Source: Nipponacmea schrenckii (lineage: Eukaryota; Mollusca; Gastropoda; Lottiidae). From it: a stretch of 64,000 nt of DNA. The stretch is from positions 31,454,338-31,518,337 of the forward strand of contig CM060199.1 of assembly GCA_030562195.1 (NCBI GenBank), read 5' to 3'. Positions 33,701 through 44,288 of this stretch are shown piece after piece (position 1 is the first letter of the stretch; the number at the start of each line of letters is the position of its first letter). Both the position numbers and the translations under genes were made by a program. The notes under the pieces are model-generated. The model had not been told where the DNA came from, made no database searches, and saw nothing but the letters and a program-made list of their open reading frames with translations.

Positions 33701-35799
33701 GATATCTCGGTCAATTTTGAAAATGGAAATTATCGCATGAACGGTTTTTGAGTTATTGCCCATGATTTAGTAAAAACGTGTCAAATTCGGGTTGTATCCA
33801 CAATTGAAGCTACAGTTTTTATCTGATCTTAATGAAACTTGGTATACATGTATATATTGATGATATCTCGGTCAAGTTTGAAAATGGAAATTATCGCATG
33901 AACGGTTTTTGAGGTATTGCCCTTGACTTAGAAAAATCTTGTCAAAATTTTTAGTTTCGATGCAATAAATCCTCCAATTTTCAGATGAGGTTGATGAAAC
34001 TTGGTGTGAACATTGGAATTGATTAGGCCTCAGTCAAGTTTGAATTTGACAGTTTTTCAATAAATTGTTTTAAGTTATTGTCCTTGACTTAGTAAAATTG
34101 CGTCAAAATTCTATTGTGGTTGCAAAAAGAAGCTTTAATTTTCAAAGGATTTTAATGGAACTTGGTGTAAGCATCAGAAATGATAACACATTAGTCAAGT
34201 TTGAATTTCTGACTTTTTTTAACAAATGGTTTTTGGGTTATTGCCCTTGACTTAGTAAAATTGCGTCAAAAATATTTGTGGGTGCAAAATAAGCTACAAT
34301 TTTTTAATAGATTTGATGAAACTTGGTATGAGTATTGAAATAGATAAGATAGTGGTCAAGTTGAAAATTGACAGTGGAAATGAACAGTTTTTGAGTTATT
34401 GCCCTTAACTTCAATATTAATTCAGTGAATGTTTTTTGAGTTATTGCTCTATTTATTTTTCAAATTCAATGCTGCCAGTGGGCGAATGTGACCTTGCCTG
34501 GCAAGCTCTCTTTTTTTCTTCTTTTTTTTCGATTGAATTAAACTTACATGTCACATAACGTAAAGCATCATTTAGTGTAGCATCATATCTTATACACTTA
34601 TACTGTCCACTTCTATGAATTGTAAATATTTTTTGTGTCATTTATCTAGGTTCTGGAGTTATCCGTGCCGGAGAATCATTAAACATCATTAAGGAGCGGC
34701 TTGAACTAAGGGGGTCATCTAGAATATTAGCCACTAATCTTAAAAAACATATAGCAACCATATCACAGGTAGAGTCTCGTTTTTGTTGGGATTTATTACA
34801 GAAATATGTATATTATGTGTTTTTAACATTAAATAGAGCTCTTTCTAAACTCTTTAATATAAGTTTGTCTCACTAGAAGGGTTGCATAAGTTGTAACAGA
34901 ACAGTAACAAGCCATTCCTCTTCAGCAACACCTATCACAGTATGCATTATAGTATGATACATGTATTTCATGTTTAATGTAATTTTCACTATGGTGGCTC
35001 TCCAAAAGTATCTGTTATTTGTATGTTATTGATCTGTTACTTTTGTAATTCAGATTGTGATCCTTACTGACTAAGAGTTAAAAAACCTTTGTCGTCACTT
35101 AGGTCACACACAAAGAGTCCATGAAAATCACTACAAACAAACTCTTGGAATGGTGGAAAGGATAGATATTGCCAAATTGATGATTATGCGGGAGCATAAT
35201 CTTACAGCTACTTATGCCAATAAGAAGCTCTCAGAAATTCAGTTTGATGGTAATTATTACTCAATTTTGTTTCTTATCGATAACATCCCCATAATGCTTG
35301 CTTGCTAACCTGAATTTTCAGGGTTCAATCCTGCTGGCATGGGTTGAGATAATACCTTTGGATTTTTCAACTCAGTGCTGCATGTTGGAGGATCTGACAT
35401 GGAGTTTAGTTGTTTGGATGGGGAAACAAGGCCCTGTGTGCCACAGGCTGTGCATGTTAAAGATCCCTCCACAGTTGGAAATCAAAAATAAGAGTAGGCT
35501 AATGCCGTTGTCTTGGAAAAATTACCCTCATTGCATATTGCATGGCGTTTGCCCATCCTCATAAGCCCAATTAGGTGCATTAAAGTAGGACATAAAATTT
35601 CAATTTTAATTTTAAATTAAAAAATTCACATTGTTTTTAAAGATTTAGAGATTAAAGGTACTTGGTCTAGCTTCTGAGACTGTTTATTGACTTTTTTTTT
35701 TTTAAAGAGAAATCTGTCTCATTTTAGAAATTCTTGAAGAAGAACCTGAAAGCAGCTCAACTGAACCACAATCACAACCAGAGGAAGTTGATTTTACAG
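30720..35799 (+). CDS. Unrecognised multi-exon, apparently host, gene (five exons seen)
   Basis: Exons are 30720-30756, 31443-31496, 34650-34768, 35103-35249 and 35728-35799, all with GT-AG introns (GTAAGC, GTAAGT, GTAGAG, GTAATT, GTATGA donors). Exon phases match at every junction but one. Starting MDTHGFEGSNFK, it continues EIMLRAKKRKDSN (basic), GVIRAGESLNIIKERLELRG, then HENHYKQTLGMVERIDIAKL, MREHNLTATYANKKLSEIQ and an acidic/Ser-Gln tail. Exon 4 is out of frame unless two bases of its CACACACA run are extra, so either slippage, an assembly error or a pseudogene. Continuation probably lies in or beyond the N gap. I do not recognise the protein; it looks helical and basic at the N terminus. 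Confidence 0.5.
31511..32336 (+). mobile_element. Pearl-like/HINE variant in intron 2, truncated 3'
   Basis: A degenerate start (CCTATTATCACCCCTGTCCG) and (CCGT)n run to 31587 are followed by about five units of ~155 bp. These carry GATTTGAATGAAACTTGG, TGTGTATTCATCTTGATAAT, TCGAAAATGGCACGATTCCA and CGGTTTATGAGTT. It is cut at about 32336 by a fragment of the TTAA-type MITE described at 36506. Confidence 0.75.
32338..32382 (+). repeat. MITE end fragment (AGGGATAATAGGCG family)
   Basis: TTAAATTTTTATGTTCGTTC followed by TAACGCCTATTATCCCTTTA equals the right end of the complete copy at 36506-36947. Confidence 0.7.
32383..33599. other. Intron sequence, nothing recognised
   Basis: AT-rich intronic sequence without repeats or open frames I can name. 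Confidence 0.4.
33600..34509 (+). mobile_element. Pearl-like/HINE element, 5'-truncated
   Basis: Five to six core units (GTTATTGCCCTTGACTTAGT, GATGAAACTTGGTGTGA) followed by the 3' block CAATGCTGCCAGTGGGCG and the hairpin CTTGCCTGGCAAG, then CTCTCTTT. No (ACGG)n start. Confidence 0.75.
35285..35620 (+). repeat. tRNA-derived SINE, nearly full length, in an intron
   Basis: B-box GGGTTCAATC at 35321-35330, SINE body (CTTTGGATTTTTCAACTCAG, GACATGGAGTTTAGTTG, CCCTGTGTGCCACAGGCTGT) and tail (CCCAATTAGGTGCATTAAAG, TAGGACATAAAATTTCAATT). Matches 19915-20122 and the tail at 59717-59838. Confidence 0.75.
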
Positions 35800-36501
35800 G
35801 TATGATTTGTATGATCAAATGGTGGTATCAATTGTGTTCATGGTTAAATGCAAGACTTACAAAAGATGAATTTGATTCCAAAATGAAATATATAGTACTA
35901 CACCTTGCCCTTGATAGATTATAATGAATATAAATATTTACAATAAAATCCATAAGTATTGCTTGATTTTTTCAGTTTGTTCAAAATAACTTATTGTTTG
36001 TTTGAATTGTAATCAAAATAATAGGAAAAAACTTGTAAGATATTTTATAATGTAATGCATATGTAAAATGAAAACAGTATATATAGATTTTTTTTTCTGA
36101 CTTAATCAGATTTATTTGTTAGATTCTTAAATGGATTTTAGAGCCAGGGACACGTTTTTGAGTCAACAGCGTTCGGTAAACCATACATTAGCCAAGAAAT
36201 ATTGAAACCGACTTGATACACCTTAGGTCCTCCGGTATGCTGACTCTGATTGGGCAATGTAGAAAACAGCTTCAACAGGCGCTACATGGACAACCACACA
36301 ACTTTAGGCTCTCTTTAGAGCCGCAAATTATTTAAAAAGAGTAACAAGTCTTTTCAAAAAGAAGGATTGTACAGTTGTTTTTACGACTAATTCTATTGAC
36401 CATGAAAGAGGTCACATCTTTTAAATCTTTGCCATTCAAAGAAATATCAACAAAGACCAGTTTAAAGTAAATTTTAAACTGTTTATTCCTTAATTTATTC
36501 C
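35800..36501. other. No gene seen
   Basis: Sequence after the GTATGA donor of the unrecognised gene. AT-rich, no repeat family recognised. Confidence 0.4.
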
Positions 36502-36505
36502 TTAA

Positions 36506-36947
36506 AGGGATAATAGGCGTTAGAATACACTCGTCCTACGGCTTATATTTGTGTTTCATATTGACTATTAGTAAAATAAGTATGCATCCCACACTTTACC
36601 AAATTTTAAAAAGCCACAATCAAAATAATCCATTCAGTTTGAGAATAAAAGCGTCTGGTAAATCAACGCTAAAACATCATTTCTATGTCTATGGTGGAAT
36701 TCAACAGTAGGGGTCAAGGACGCGTGAAAACCCACATGTTAGAGTTACTTCCCTTTATATTTACACGATTTGAAAATCGCTTGATGGATGGCTCAAGCGT
36801 TTTATGATTAGCTACTTTATTTTGGGGATTTATCGGATTTTAGAGGGATTTTGATGTATAGGTAAGTCCACTGATGGATATATACTGTTATTGTCCAAAT
36901 TTGAGTGAACTTAAAATTTTATGTTCGTTCTAACGCCTATTATCCCT
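36506..36947. mobile_element. 442-bp MITE with TTAA duplication
   Basis: AGGGATAATAGGCGTTAGAA at the left end and its reverse complement at the right end, flanked by TTAA (36502-36505 and 36948-36951). No coding. The TTAA target fits piggyBac- or Kolobok-type mobilisation. A fragment recurs at 32338-32382. Confidence 0.8.
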
Positions 36948-37103
36948 TTAATTAAGGTGCTTTCAATTTCTATTTTAAGGAAATAACCACAGAAAAAAAT
37001 AAAAAAATTTTTTTTTAACTTCCATAAAATACAGAAATGTCAGATGTTTTTAGAAGAGGCTGATGTCAGTTCACTTTGTGGTCTAAGGGAGATAATTTGC
37101 TAA

Positions 37104-37126
37104 CCCTAGGGTTAGGGTTAGGGTTT
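37104..37126. repeat. Short interstitial telomere-type repeat, head to head
   Basis: CTAACCCTA is followed directly by GGGTTAGGGTTAGGGTT, so CCCTAA and TTAGGG orientations meet. It is 60 bp left of the N gap. Confidence 0.6.
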
Positions 37127-37183
37127 CCAGAATTTAAAAAAAAAAAAAACTTTTTTAATTATTTTTTATTTTATTTTTGTTTT

Positions 37184-37683
37184 NNNNNNNNNNNNNNNNN
37201 NNNNNNNNNNNNNNNNNNNNNNNNNNNNNNNNNNNNNNNNNNNNNNNNNNNNNNNNNNNNNNNNNNNNNNNNNNNNNNNNNNNNNNNNNNNNNNNNNNNN
37301 NNNNNNNNNNNNNNNNNNNNNNNNNNNNNNNNNNNNNNNNNNNNNNNNNNNNNNNNNNNNNNNNNNNNNNNNNNNNNNNNNNNNNNNNNNNNNNNNNNNN
37401 NNNNNNNNNNNNNNNNNNNNNNNNNNNNNNNNNNNNNNNNNNNNNNNNNNNNNNNNNNNNNNNNNNNNNNNNNNNNNNNNNNNNNNNNNNNNNNNNNNNN
37501 NNNNNNNNNNNNNNNNNNNNNNNNNNNNNNNNNNNNNNNNNNNNNNNNNNNNNNNNNNNNNNNNNNNNNNNNNNNNNNNNNNNNNNNNNNNNNNNNNNNN
37601 NNNNNNNNNNNNNNNNNNNNNNNNNNNNNNNNNNNNNNNNNNNNNNNNNNNNNNNNNNNNNNNNNNNNNNNNNNNNNNNNNNN
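37184..37683. other. Assembly gap, 500 N
   Basis: Exactly 500 N, a placeholder length. It may hide exons of the gene to its left. Open frames crossing it are meaningless. Confidence 0.99.
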
Positions 37684-37762
37684 TATGGATGAAAACAGCA
37701 TGCAGTATCCAACAGATGCATATAAGGCCCTTGACTTGTATCAAGAACAACGCTAATTGAAA
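37684..37762 (+). CDS. Possible last exon of the unrecognised gene
   Basis: After the gap one frame reads MDENSMQYPTDAYKALDLYQ and ends in TAA about 20-23 codons on, followed by AT-rich sequence. Link to the gene at 30720-35799 is only by order and strand; the splice acceptor would be in the gap. Confidence 0.25.
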
Positions 37763-37875
37763 TTTTATGACGATGTACACGAGTTGAATAATTAATTTAT
37801 CATCAAGGATTGTTTTCTTTTTTTCTTACTGCTGTTTTGGCTGTGAACAGCTTTGAAATTATGCTAAAACAGATT

Positions 37876-39755
37876 TTTATACGCCCAAAATGTATTTTGG
37901 TCGTATATTGTGATCACCCCTGTCTGTCTGTCTGTGTGTGTGTGTGTATGTATGTGTGTGTGTGTGTCTGTTTACATTTTTCTTGTACTCACTTTACAGT
38001 CTACAATTCTCAATGGAACTTTTTTATTTTTGTTATATGGGTTAATAACATTACAAAGAGGATCCCTATTGATTTTGGTGCTGATCGGACAATTTTTGGC
38101 CGAGATATGGACTTAGTCCGCTAATTCATTTGCCATCTATTTCCATGTTAAATCACAAAATTCAACCTTCTAGAACTTTTTCCAGAAATCTCGTTGAAAA
38201 CTTTCTTATATGCCACATGAAAGCCAGGTCAATACTTGGTTTCTGTACAAAAATCCAATATAGCATGACCATGAAAATTTTGAACTAAACAAAATGAAAG
38301 TAAACCACTACATTTTATCAACATCCGCTTGACTGTCACTGCACACAAAACCACTATTTTTAGAAATAACCTTCCGCCAATTAAATTTCTCATTATCTCA
38401 GAAATTCTGAAAGAAAATGCAATTTCAGACATCAAATTTCAAATCTAGACCAAAAATTAGTCCAAAATGGGCATGCAAACACCCCCAAAGGAAGGGAGAA
38501 AGAGGATTTCTAAAAATAGAACGGACTCAATTCGTGATACAATCATTGGCATAAAATGTTTTAGTGGTCCGAGTCCATATAGCATAAAACTTCAGGGTAA
38601 CAGTCTTGTACTTATTTTCCAGTGGACAATATTGACAATTCTGTGTGTGTGTGTGTGTCTGTTCTTGTACTCACTCTACAGTCTACAATTCTCAATGGAT
38701 TTTTTTTATTTTTGTTATATGGGTTAATAACATTACAAAGAGGATCCCTATTGATTTTGGTGCTGATCGGACAATTTTTGGCCGAGATATAGCATAAAAC
38801 TTCAGGGTTACAGTCTTGTACTTATTTTCCAGCCGACAATATTGACAATAAGACAGACCTCCCCTTTTTCGACGTCACAACCAATCCGAACGCGTGAATT
38901 CAATAAACCCGCGAATTGTAGTCTCTGTCACCCAGACTAATTAGTATTACATAGATATCAGAAGGACTGGATTGTCGAGTCTAAAATTTAATAAATTATG
39001 TCGATCTTGTCACTTCTACAGCTTAAATTTCTTTCTTTTTATATTTCACGAAGGTTTGTGTTTGTGTTATTATATTATCAAAGTATTCAGTGCATTCGTC
39101 AAACAATGTTATTATGACATGTAAAATAGTGAGTTGAGTCAATATGTTGACGACAGTCTTCTCGACTGACTTTCCAAAGAAAATCTCCGATTAAGTAGGT
39201 CAAATTCTGAAATGGATGTCCTACGCTACATTATGTTGGAGGGCCATATCCTGATATCGACAAAATATTTAAATACCGGTAGGCCTAATAAAGGTTTTAT
39301 CTTACTAAAATTTATTTGATTCGTCCCGATATCGCTTAAATCAGATATCGCTTGTAAACGTTGGCTTTTGTAGACCTAAGTTTTATTTAGTTTTAACTTC
39401 AGAACACTTGACATCTGCCGACGACCGGCTTGAAATTGTGAATGTATCTTTTATAATAAAAGCAAACCTTTTGTGAAAGTCGTGTATCAATCAATAATTC
39501 CTGCGATAAATTTAACGGTAAACTAGCATGACTTACTGCTAATCGCCATCATGTTAATTCTGTAACGTTTGTTAGATATGGTGTCATTAAAATATTTGTC
39601 ATGTGGGTTATTGGTGACTTAAAGTTGATCTGATCATATTTTTGTGTTGTAGGATATAACCGAGATATATCATTAAACGTAGAAAAATCTTAAACACATG
39701 TATCTGTAGTATGGCTGCCATTTGGGCGTATTTCAATGCATCGCATTGCTATCTT
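37876..39755 (+). mobile_element. Second HINE-like family, copy 2, with inner duplication and a nested MITE
   Basis: Starts TATACGCCCAAAATGTATTT and (CTGT)/(GT) tracts and ends TTTGGGCGTATTTCAATGCA-hairpin-CTATCTT at 39755, parallel to 27436-28554. The block from the GT tract to GAGATATAGCATAAAACTTC occurs twice (about 37930-38108/38581 and 38640-38800). A 468-bp MITE sits at 38109-38576. A 67-bp segment near 39437-39520 is absent from copy 1. Confidence 0.75.
38109..38576. mobile_element. 468-bp MITE with ATAT duplication
   Basis: Left end GGACTTAGTCCGCT and right end AGTGGTCCGAGTCC are imperfect inverted repeats (10 of 14). ATAT flanks both sides (38105-38108, 38577-38580). The host repeat, GAGATATAGCATAAAAC, is intact elsewhere, which defines the insertion exactly. 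No coding. Confidence 0.75.
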
Positions 39756-40402
39756 TAACAGTCGTACACATCTATTTTGAAGAATAACACACTATAGCAG
39801 CAATGACATTACAGTACGGTCTCGTTTTGTCTATGGTGGCATATACATGTAAAAGGAATGGGAATGAGCGAATTGGGATGACTAAGAGGCAAAATGGGAC
39901 AGGGGTAATATGGGAAAGAGGCAAAAGTAAAGGAACCCGTCATAAGGAAGGAATTTGGAAGGAGTGATACTCAAACACTCTGGAAACAACTGCATTAGAA
40001 CAGTGGTGTGACTAGACTTTCTCAGGAATCTGGCAAGAAGGGGCAGAGCCTTGAAATGGAGGGGGGGGGGCTTCTAAGGGGATTGTCACCCCCAGAAGCT
40101 GAAATGTTTTAAAAATATTTAAGAATGATTTGCACCATTTTTGTATTTTTTATTTTTTTTGTTTGTAAATTACTTAAGACCCATTGTCAGCTGAGACAAG
40201 ACGTTTTAAAATCTTCCGCAAACCATAACGATTTTCAAAAGGTTTTCAGTCTAATTTAAAAACTCCTTAGCCTTAGCCAAACTGTTAGTGGTAGGAAGCC
40301 GTAGTTTATACAACAAGAAGATGTGTAATAGTCTCCCAAATCGATCTGTTGCCAACAGATGTTTCGATGTATACCATTGTTTTTTTGAGAAAAGAGTTAT
40401 TT
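39756..40402. other. No gene seen
   Basis: Low-complexity patches (a run of nine G at about 40061, T-rich at 40140). No open frame or repeat recognised. Confidence 0.4.
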
Positions 40403-42497
40403 TTTATACGCCCACATGAAATGGGGGGCGTATATTGTCGTCACCCACATCCGTCCGTCCGTCGGTCCGTCCTTCCGTCCGTCCGTCCACAATTGCTTGT
40501 AAACACTCTACACGGTGTAATTCTTGACGGATTTAGATGAAACTTAATATGAGTGTTTATGATCACACAAGGATGAACCCTATTGAACATCAGCGAAATC
40601 GGAAAAAAATTAGTATGAGTTTGTGCCCTTGGTCTTGAATGGCTCGTAAACACTCTACAACGTGCAATTCTTGACCGATTTTGATGAAACTTGGTGTGAG
40701 AGTATGTTATAACTCAAGGATAAACCCTATCGAAAATCAGCGAAATCGAAAAACATTTAGTATGAGTTATTGCCCTTGTTCTTGAAAACGCGTTCAATTT
40801 TAGCTTGTAAACACTCTTGAGAGAACAATTTTTAATGGATTTTAATGAAACTTGTCCTGAGTAATTGTTATCACCCAAGGATGAAGCCTATTGGAAACCA
40901 GTCAAATCGAAAAAAAATTAATATCAGTTATTGCCCTTGTTTTTGAAAACGCGTTCAATTTTTAGCTTGTAAACACTCTACAAAGCACAGTTATTGACCG
41001 ATTTTGACGAAACTTGCTGAAATTGTTTAATATCACCCAAGAATGAACCCTTTTGAAAATAGCACATATCGAAATATATTTAATAGGAATTATTGCCCTT
41101 GTTCTATAAAATGTGTTGGATTTTTGCCTTGTAAACACTCTACAAGTCACAATTCTTGAGCGATTTTGACATAACTTGGCATGAGTATTTGTAATCACTT
41201 AAGGATGAACCCTATTGAAATTCAATTAAATCGAAAAATATTTAGTATCAGTTATTGCCCTTGTGTTTGAAAACGCGTTCAATTTTAGCTTGTAAACACT
41301 CTAGAAAGAACAATTCTTAATGGATTTTGATAAAACTTGGCTTGAGTATTTGTTTTTACCCAAGGATGAACCTTTTTGAAAATCAAATAAATAGAAATAT
41401 ATTTAGTGTCAGTTATTGCCCTTGTGTTTGAAAACGGGTTTAACTTTTTGGCTAATAAACACTCTAGAAGGTACAATTCATGACCAATGTTGACAAAACT
41501 CACTGAAATTGTTGGATATCGCAAGGACTGAGGCTAATTGAAAATTAAAAATATCAAAATATATCTAATATGAATTAGTGCCCTTGTTCTTTTAAACGCG
41601 TTCGATTTTTGTCTCGTAAACACTCTACATGGCACAATTCTTGATGGATTTCGATGAAACTTGGTGTGAGAGTGTGTTATAACTCAAGGATGAACCCTAT
41701 TGAAAATCAGCGAAATCGAAAAAATTTTTAGTATGAGTTACTGACCTTGTTCTTGAAAACGCATTCAATTTTAGCTTGTAAACATTCTAGAAAGAACTAT
41801 TCTTAATGGATTTTGATTAACTTTGGCTTGAGTATTTGTTTTTACACAAGGATGAACCCTTTTATAAATCAAATAAATAGAAATATTTAGTGTCAGTTAT
41901 AGCCCTTGTTCTTGAAAACACGTTCAATTTTAGCTTGTAAACACTCTAGAAAGAAAAATTTTTAATGGATTTTGATGTCACTTGGCTGTGTTATTTGTTG
42001 TCTCCCAAGGATGAACCCTATTGAAAATCGAAAAATATTTATTACAAGTTATTGACCTTGTTTTTGAAAACGCGTTAACTCGTAAACACTCTAGAAAGAA
42101 CAATTTTGAATTGATTTTGATGAAACTTGGCTTTAGTATTTGTTTTCTCACAAGGATAAACCCAACTTTTGGCTCGTGAACACTCTAAAAATTCCTTTTT
42201 GACAAAACTCGCTGAAATTGTTTAATATCAACCAAGGATGAGCCTTATTAAGAATTAAAAATATTAAAATATTATTAAGGGTGAACCCTATTGCAAATCA
42301 TAAAAATACCGAAAAATATTTAATGAGTTGTTATTAGGTACAATTCTTGACGGCTTTTAATGAAACTAGAGACCCTAGAAAAAAATAGGTTGGAAGGTTG
42401 AATATTTCATTCCACTTATTGTAACCTTACTGAAAAGTTTTTATTTGAAATAAATGCTGCCAGTGGGCGTATATTACCTTGCCTGGCAAGCTATCTT
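40403..42497 (+). mobile_element. Pearl-like/HINE element, complete, long core
   Basis: The best reference copy. It has the start TATACGCCCACATGAAATGG, GTCGTCACCC, and (CCGT)n (40450-40488). About 11-12 core units of ~150-165 bp follow. The end is GCTGCCAGTGGGCGTATATT, ACCTTGCCTGGCAAG (hairpin) and CTATCTTTT. ATACGCCCAC/GTGGGCGTAT are subterminal and inverted. No transposase; dependent on a Helentron-type helper by analogy with HINEs. Confidence 0.85.
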
Positions 42498-42940
42498 TTA
42501 GATTCTTTAGCCTCTTTGCAAATAAAATCAGTCCTATAGTCTAGTAAACCCACTTTCATGCTTAAGTACATTAATATTTATTATATAAACTTTATGCTTA
42601 TGTGATTCCACACCCACTACGATGAATTTCATTTTGGAGTGGCGAGGGTTCCATTTTGGTGGTATGAGTTCTCTAGCCCAACCTCTGCTCCCACCCCACT
42701 GTCTCCGCCACTGCATAAGAATATGTAACTGAAGCCAATTAGAATATGTGCAACCTTCTCCTGTTGTGAGATTCGTACCCTGGTTATGGATTATCGGGAC
42801 TTCGTAGTTAGTTTTACTTGCTTCGCAATTGCTTCCTGGGATGCATGACGGATTCTTAGTCAATAATGCCAACGGATCTATTATAATGACCAAAGAATGC
42901 ACTACGAAATGGTATTGCATTATCAACGATTTTGGCATCG
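42498..42940. other. No gene assigned
   Basis: A minus-strand open frame (42534-43001) covers most of it, but only its upstream end resembles a known family (see 42945-43070). Confidence 0.35.
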
Positions 42941-42944
42941 GGAA

Positions 42945-43070
42945 TTTGTGGTCAAAGCTTTGAACTGGCTTTAATCCATTTTGCTTCAGTTTCTGGTGCA
43001 TCCATCTGTATCCATGTAAGCCACCAGATAAATATTTTCCTCCATTATAAACTCCACTATGGTCATAATA
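42945..43070 (-). pseudogene. Integrase-type transposase N-terminal fragment (tentative)
   Basis: The minus strand reads YDHSGVYNGGKYLSGGLHGY followed by RWMHQKLKQNGL. The GY-RxMHxKL pattern resembles LLGYRAMHKKIRQEYGL near the start of the integrase-core transposase at 58833. A stop precedes it and the similarity is lost downstream, so this is at best a short decayed piece. Confidence 0.3.
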
Positions 43071-43299
43071 TCAGTCGATTCAAGATGTCTGTAAAAATTT
43101 TCTCCATAGAGAACATTTTGCAGTTGTCTACGCGAAAGGGTTATTCAATTTCTCTCACATAATATTTATAAAATTTCGCCCTGTTTCAGTCTCATTAAAA
43201 AGTAAGCTCTTATCAAATGCAACCTGTGTTAAGCCACTGTGATAACACAACTAGTTTGGTACATACAAGTCTATTTATAACAATTATTTCTTTAAAAAG

Positions 43300-43562
43300 A
43301 ATTATTATTTCGTTTTATCGAAATAATTATTTCGTTTTATCGAAATAATTATTTCGTTTTATCGAAACAATTATTTCGTTTAATCGAAATAATAATTCAT
43401 TTTATCAAAATAATTATTTTGTTTTATCGAATTAAATATTTCATTTAAACAAAATGATAATTGGTTTAAACGAAATAATAATTCATTTAAACGAAATAAT
43501 AATTCGTTTAAACGAAATAATAATTTGTTTAAACGAAACAATAATTCGTTTAAATGAAATAT
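43300..43562. repeat. 22-bp palindromic array that changes register halfway
   Basis: The left half repeats TTATTTCGTTTTATCGAAATAA and the right half AATAATTCGTTTAAACGAAA; each unit is self-complementary. About 12 units, transition near 43440. Confidence 0.75.
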
Positions 43563-43647
43563 GTGATATTAATTATTTCCTTCTAATGAAATATTGAAAA
43601 AAAAGTATTGCAAATTGCGCCTAAGGGGCTCCGTAAAATTGGAACAT

Positions 43648-43884
43648 TTAAATTAACATTTCACTTGTTCTAGCTTGGATAATTTTTACAAACCCAGACA
43701 ATTCAAAATACTTTGCATCTAACAAAAATTCTTTGAAGCCACTGTAATTGTTTGTGATAATTCTGGACATCACAGTTTCACCTACATTTCTCAGATAATT
43801 AAGTATTTGATCAAAATGTTTTGGATCTTTGTCTATCCTATACAAGGGTGTACATGATTTTTTACCATTTATTGGTTTGACACT
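43648..43884 (-). pseudogene. BTB/T1 (KCTD-like) domain fragment
   Basis: The frame reads SCTPLYRIDKDPKHFDQIL, NYLRN, then KEFLLDAKYFELSGFVKIIQ. This is the second half of a BTB_2/T1 tetramerisation domain as in KCTD proteins (DRDPxxFxxILNYLR...ELxxEAxYFxL). The first half is missing and a stop lies upstream in frame. It could be one exon of a gene on the minus strand or a processed remnant. The 14-residue end QARTSEMLI and stop close the frame. Confidence 0.5.
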
Positions 43885-44105
43885 CTAATCCGGTTAGATA
43901 AGTTTGATCGTTGGACAAGGTCTCCTTGGATGTACCAAACATTTTTCCCCCAACATTTAATATAATTCAATTACTATTATTTTTGGAAATTTGATTCAAT
44001 TTGGATTTGGTGGTATCTGTGTTGGTTATAACTGGGTGGATTTATTTTAACTTTCTTAGGGGGTTCAAAAAGATTATCAAAACTCTTCTTTTGTGAATTT
44101 CCTGG

Positions 44106-44288
44106 TTAATTTGATGTATCATCACCTCTTTTTCCTTGTGGTGTTGCCACGGGTGCAAACTTGTCAGCATTCTGAGCACCTAAAACCAAACCCAGAGTGA
44201 GCAGACGTAAGATGTCTTTCAACAAGCTCAAGCTTCCTGTAGACAACAGTATCGCCATCGCACAAACGACAATGGTAGGTTTATACAT
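44106..44288 (-). CDS. Small secreted prepropeptide-like ORF (60 aa)
   Basis: ATG at 44286-44288. The N terminus (KPTIVVCAMAILLSTGSLSL) is a plausible signal peptide, followed by a second hydrophobic helix LLTLGLVLG. The C-terminal part ends with PQGKR-GDDTSN; GKR is an amidation and dibasic-cleavage signature of neuropeptide precursors. Base composition is less AT-rich than the surroundings. No splice sites or homologue were recognised; it may be a first exon or chance. Confidence 0.35.
   Translation of the reverse strand: MYKPTIVVCAMAILLSTGSLSLLKDILRLLTLGLVLGAQNADKFAPVATPQGKRGDDTSN

Noticed and set aside
37076..37780. Open frames across the N gap
   Set aside because: Made of unknown bases.
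40441..41524. Minus-strand open frames in pearl-like elements
   Set aside because: By-products of the (ACGG)n tract and core repeats; same pattern in every copy.
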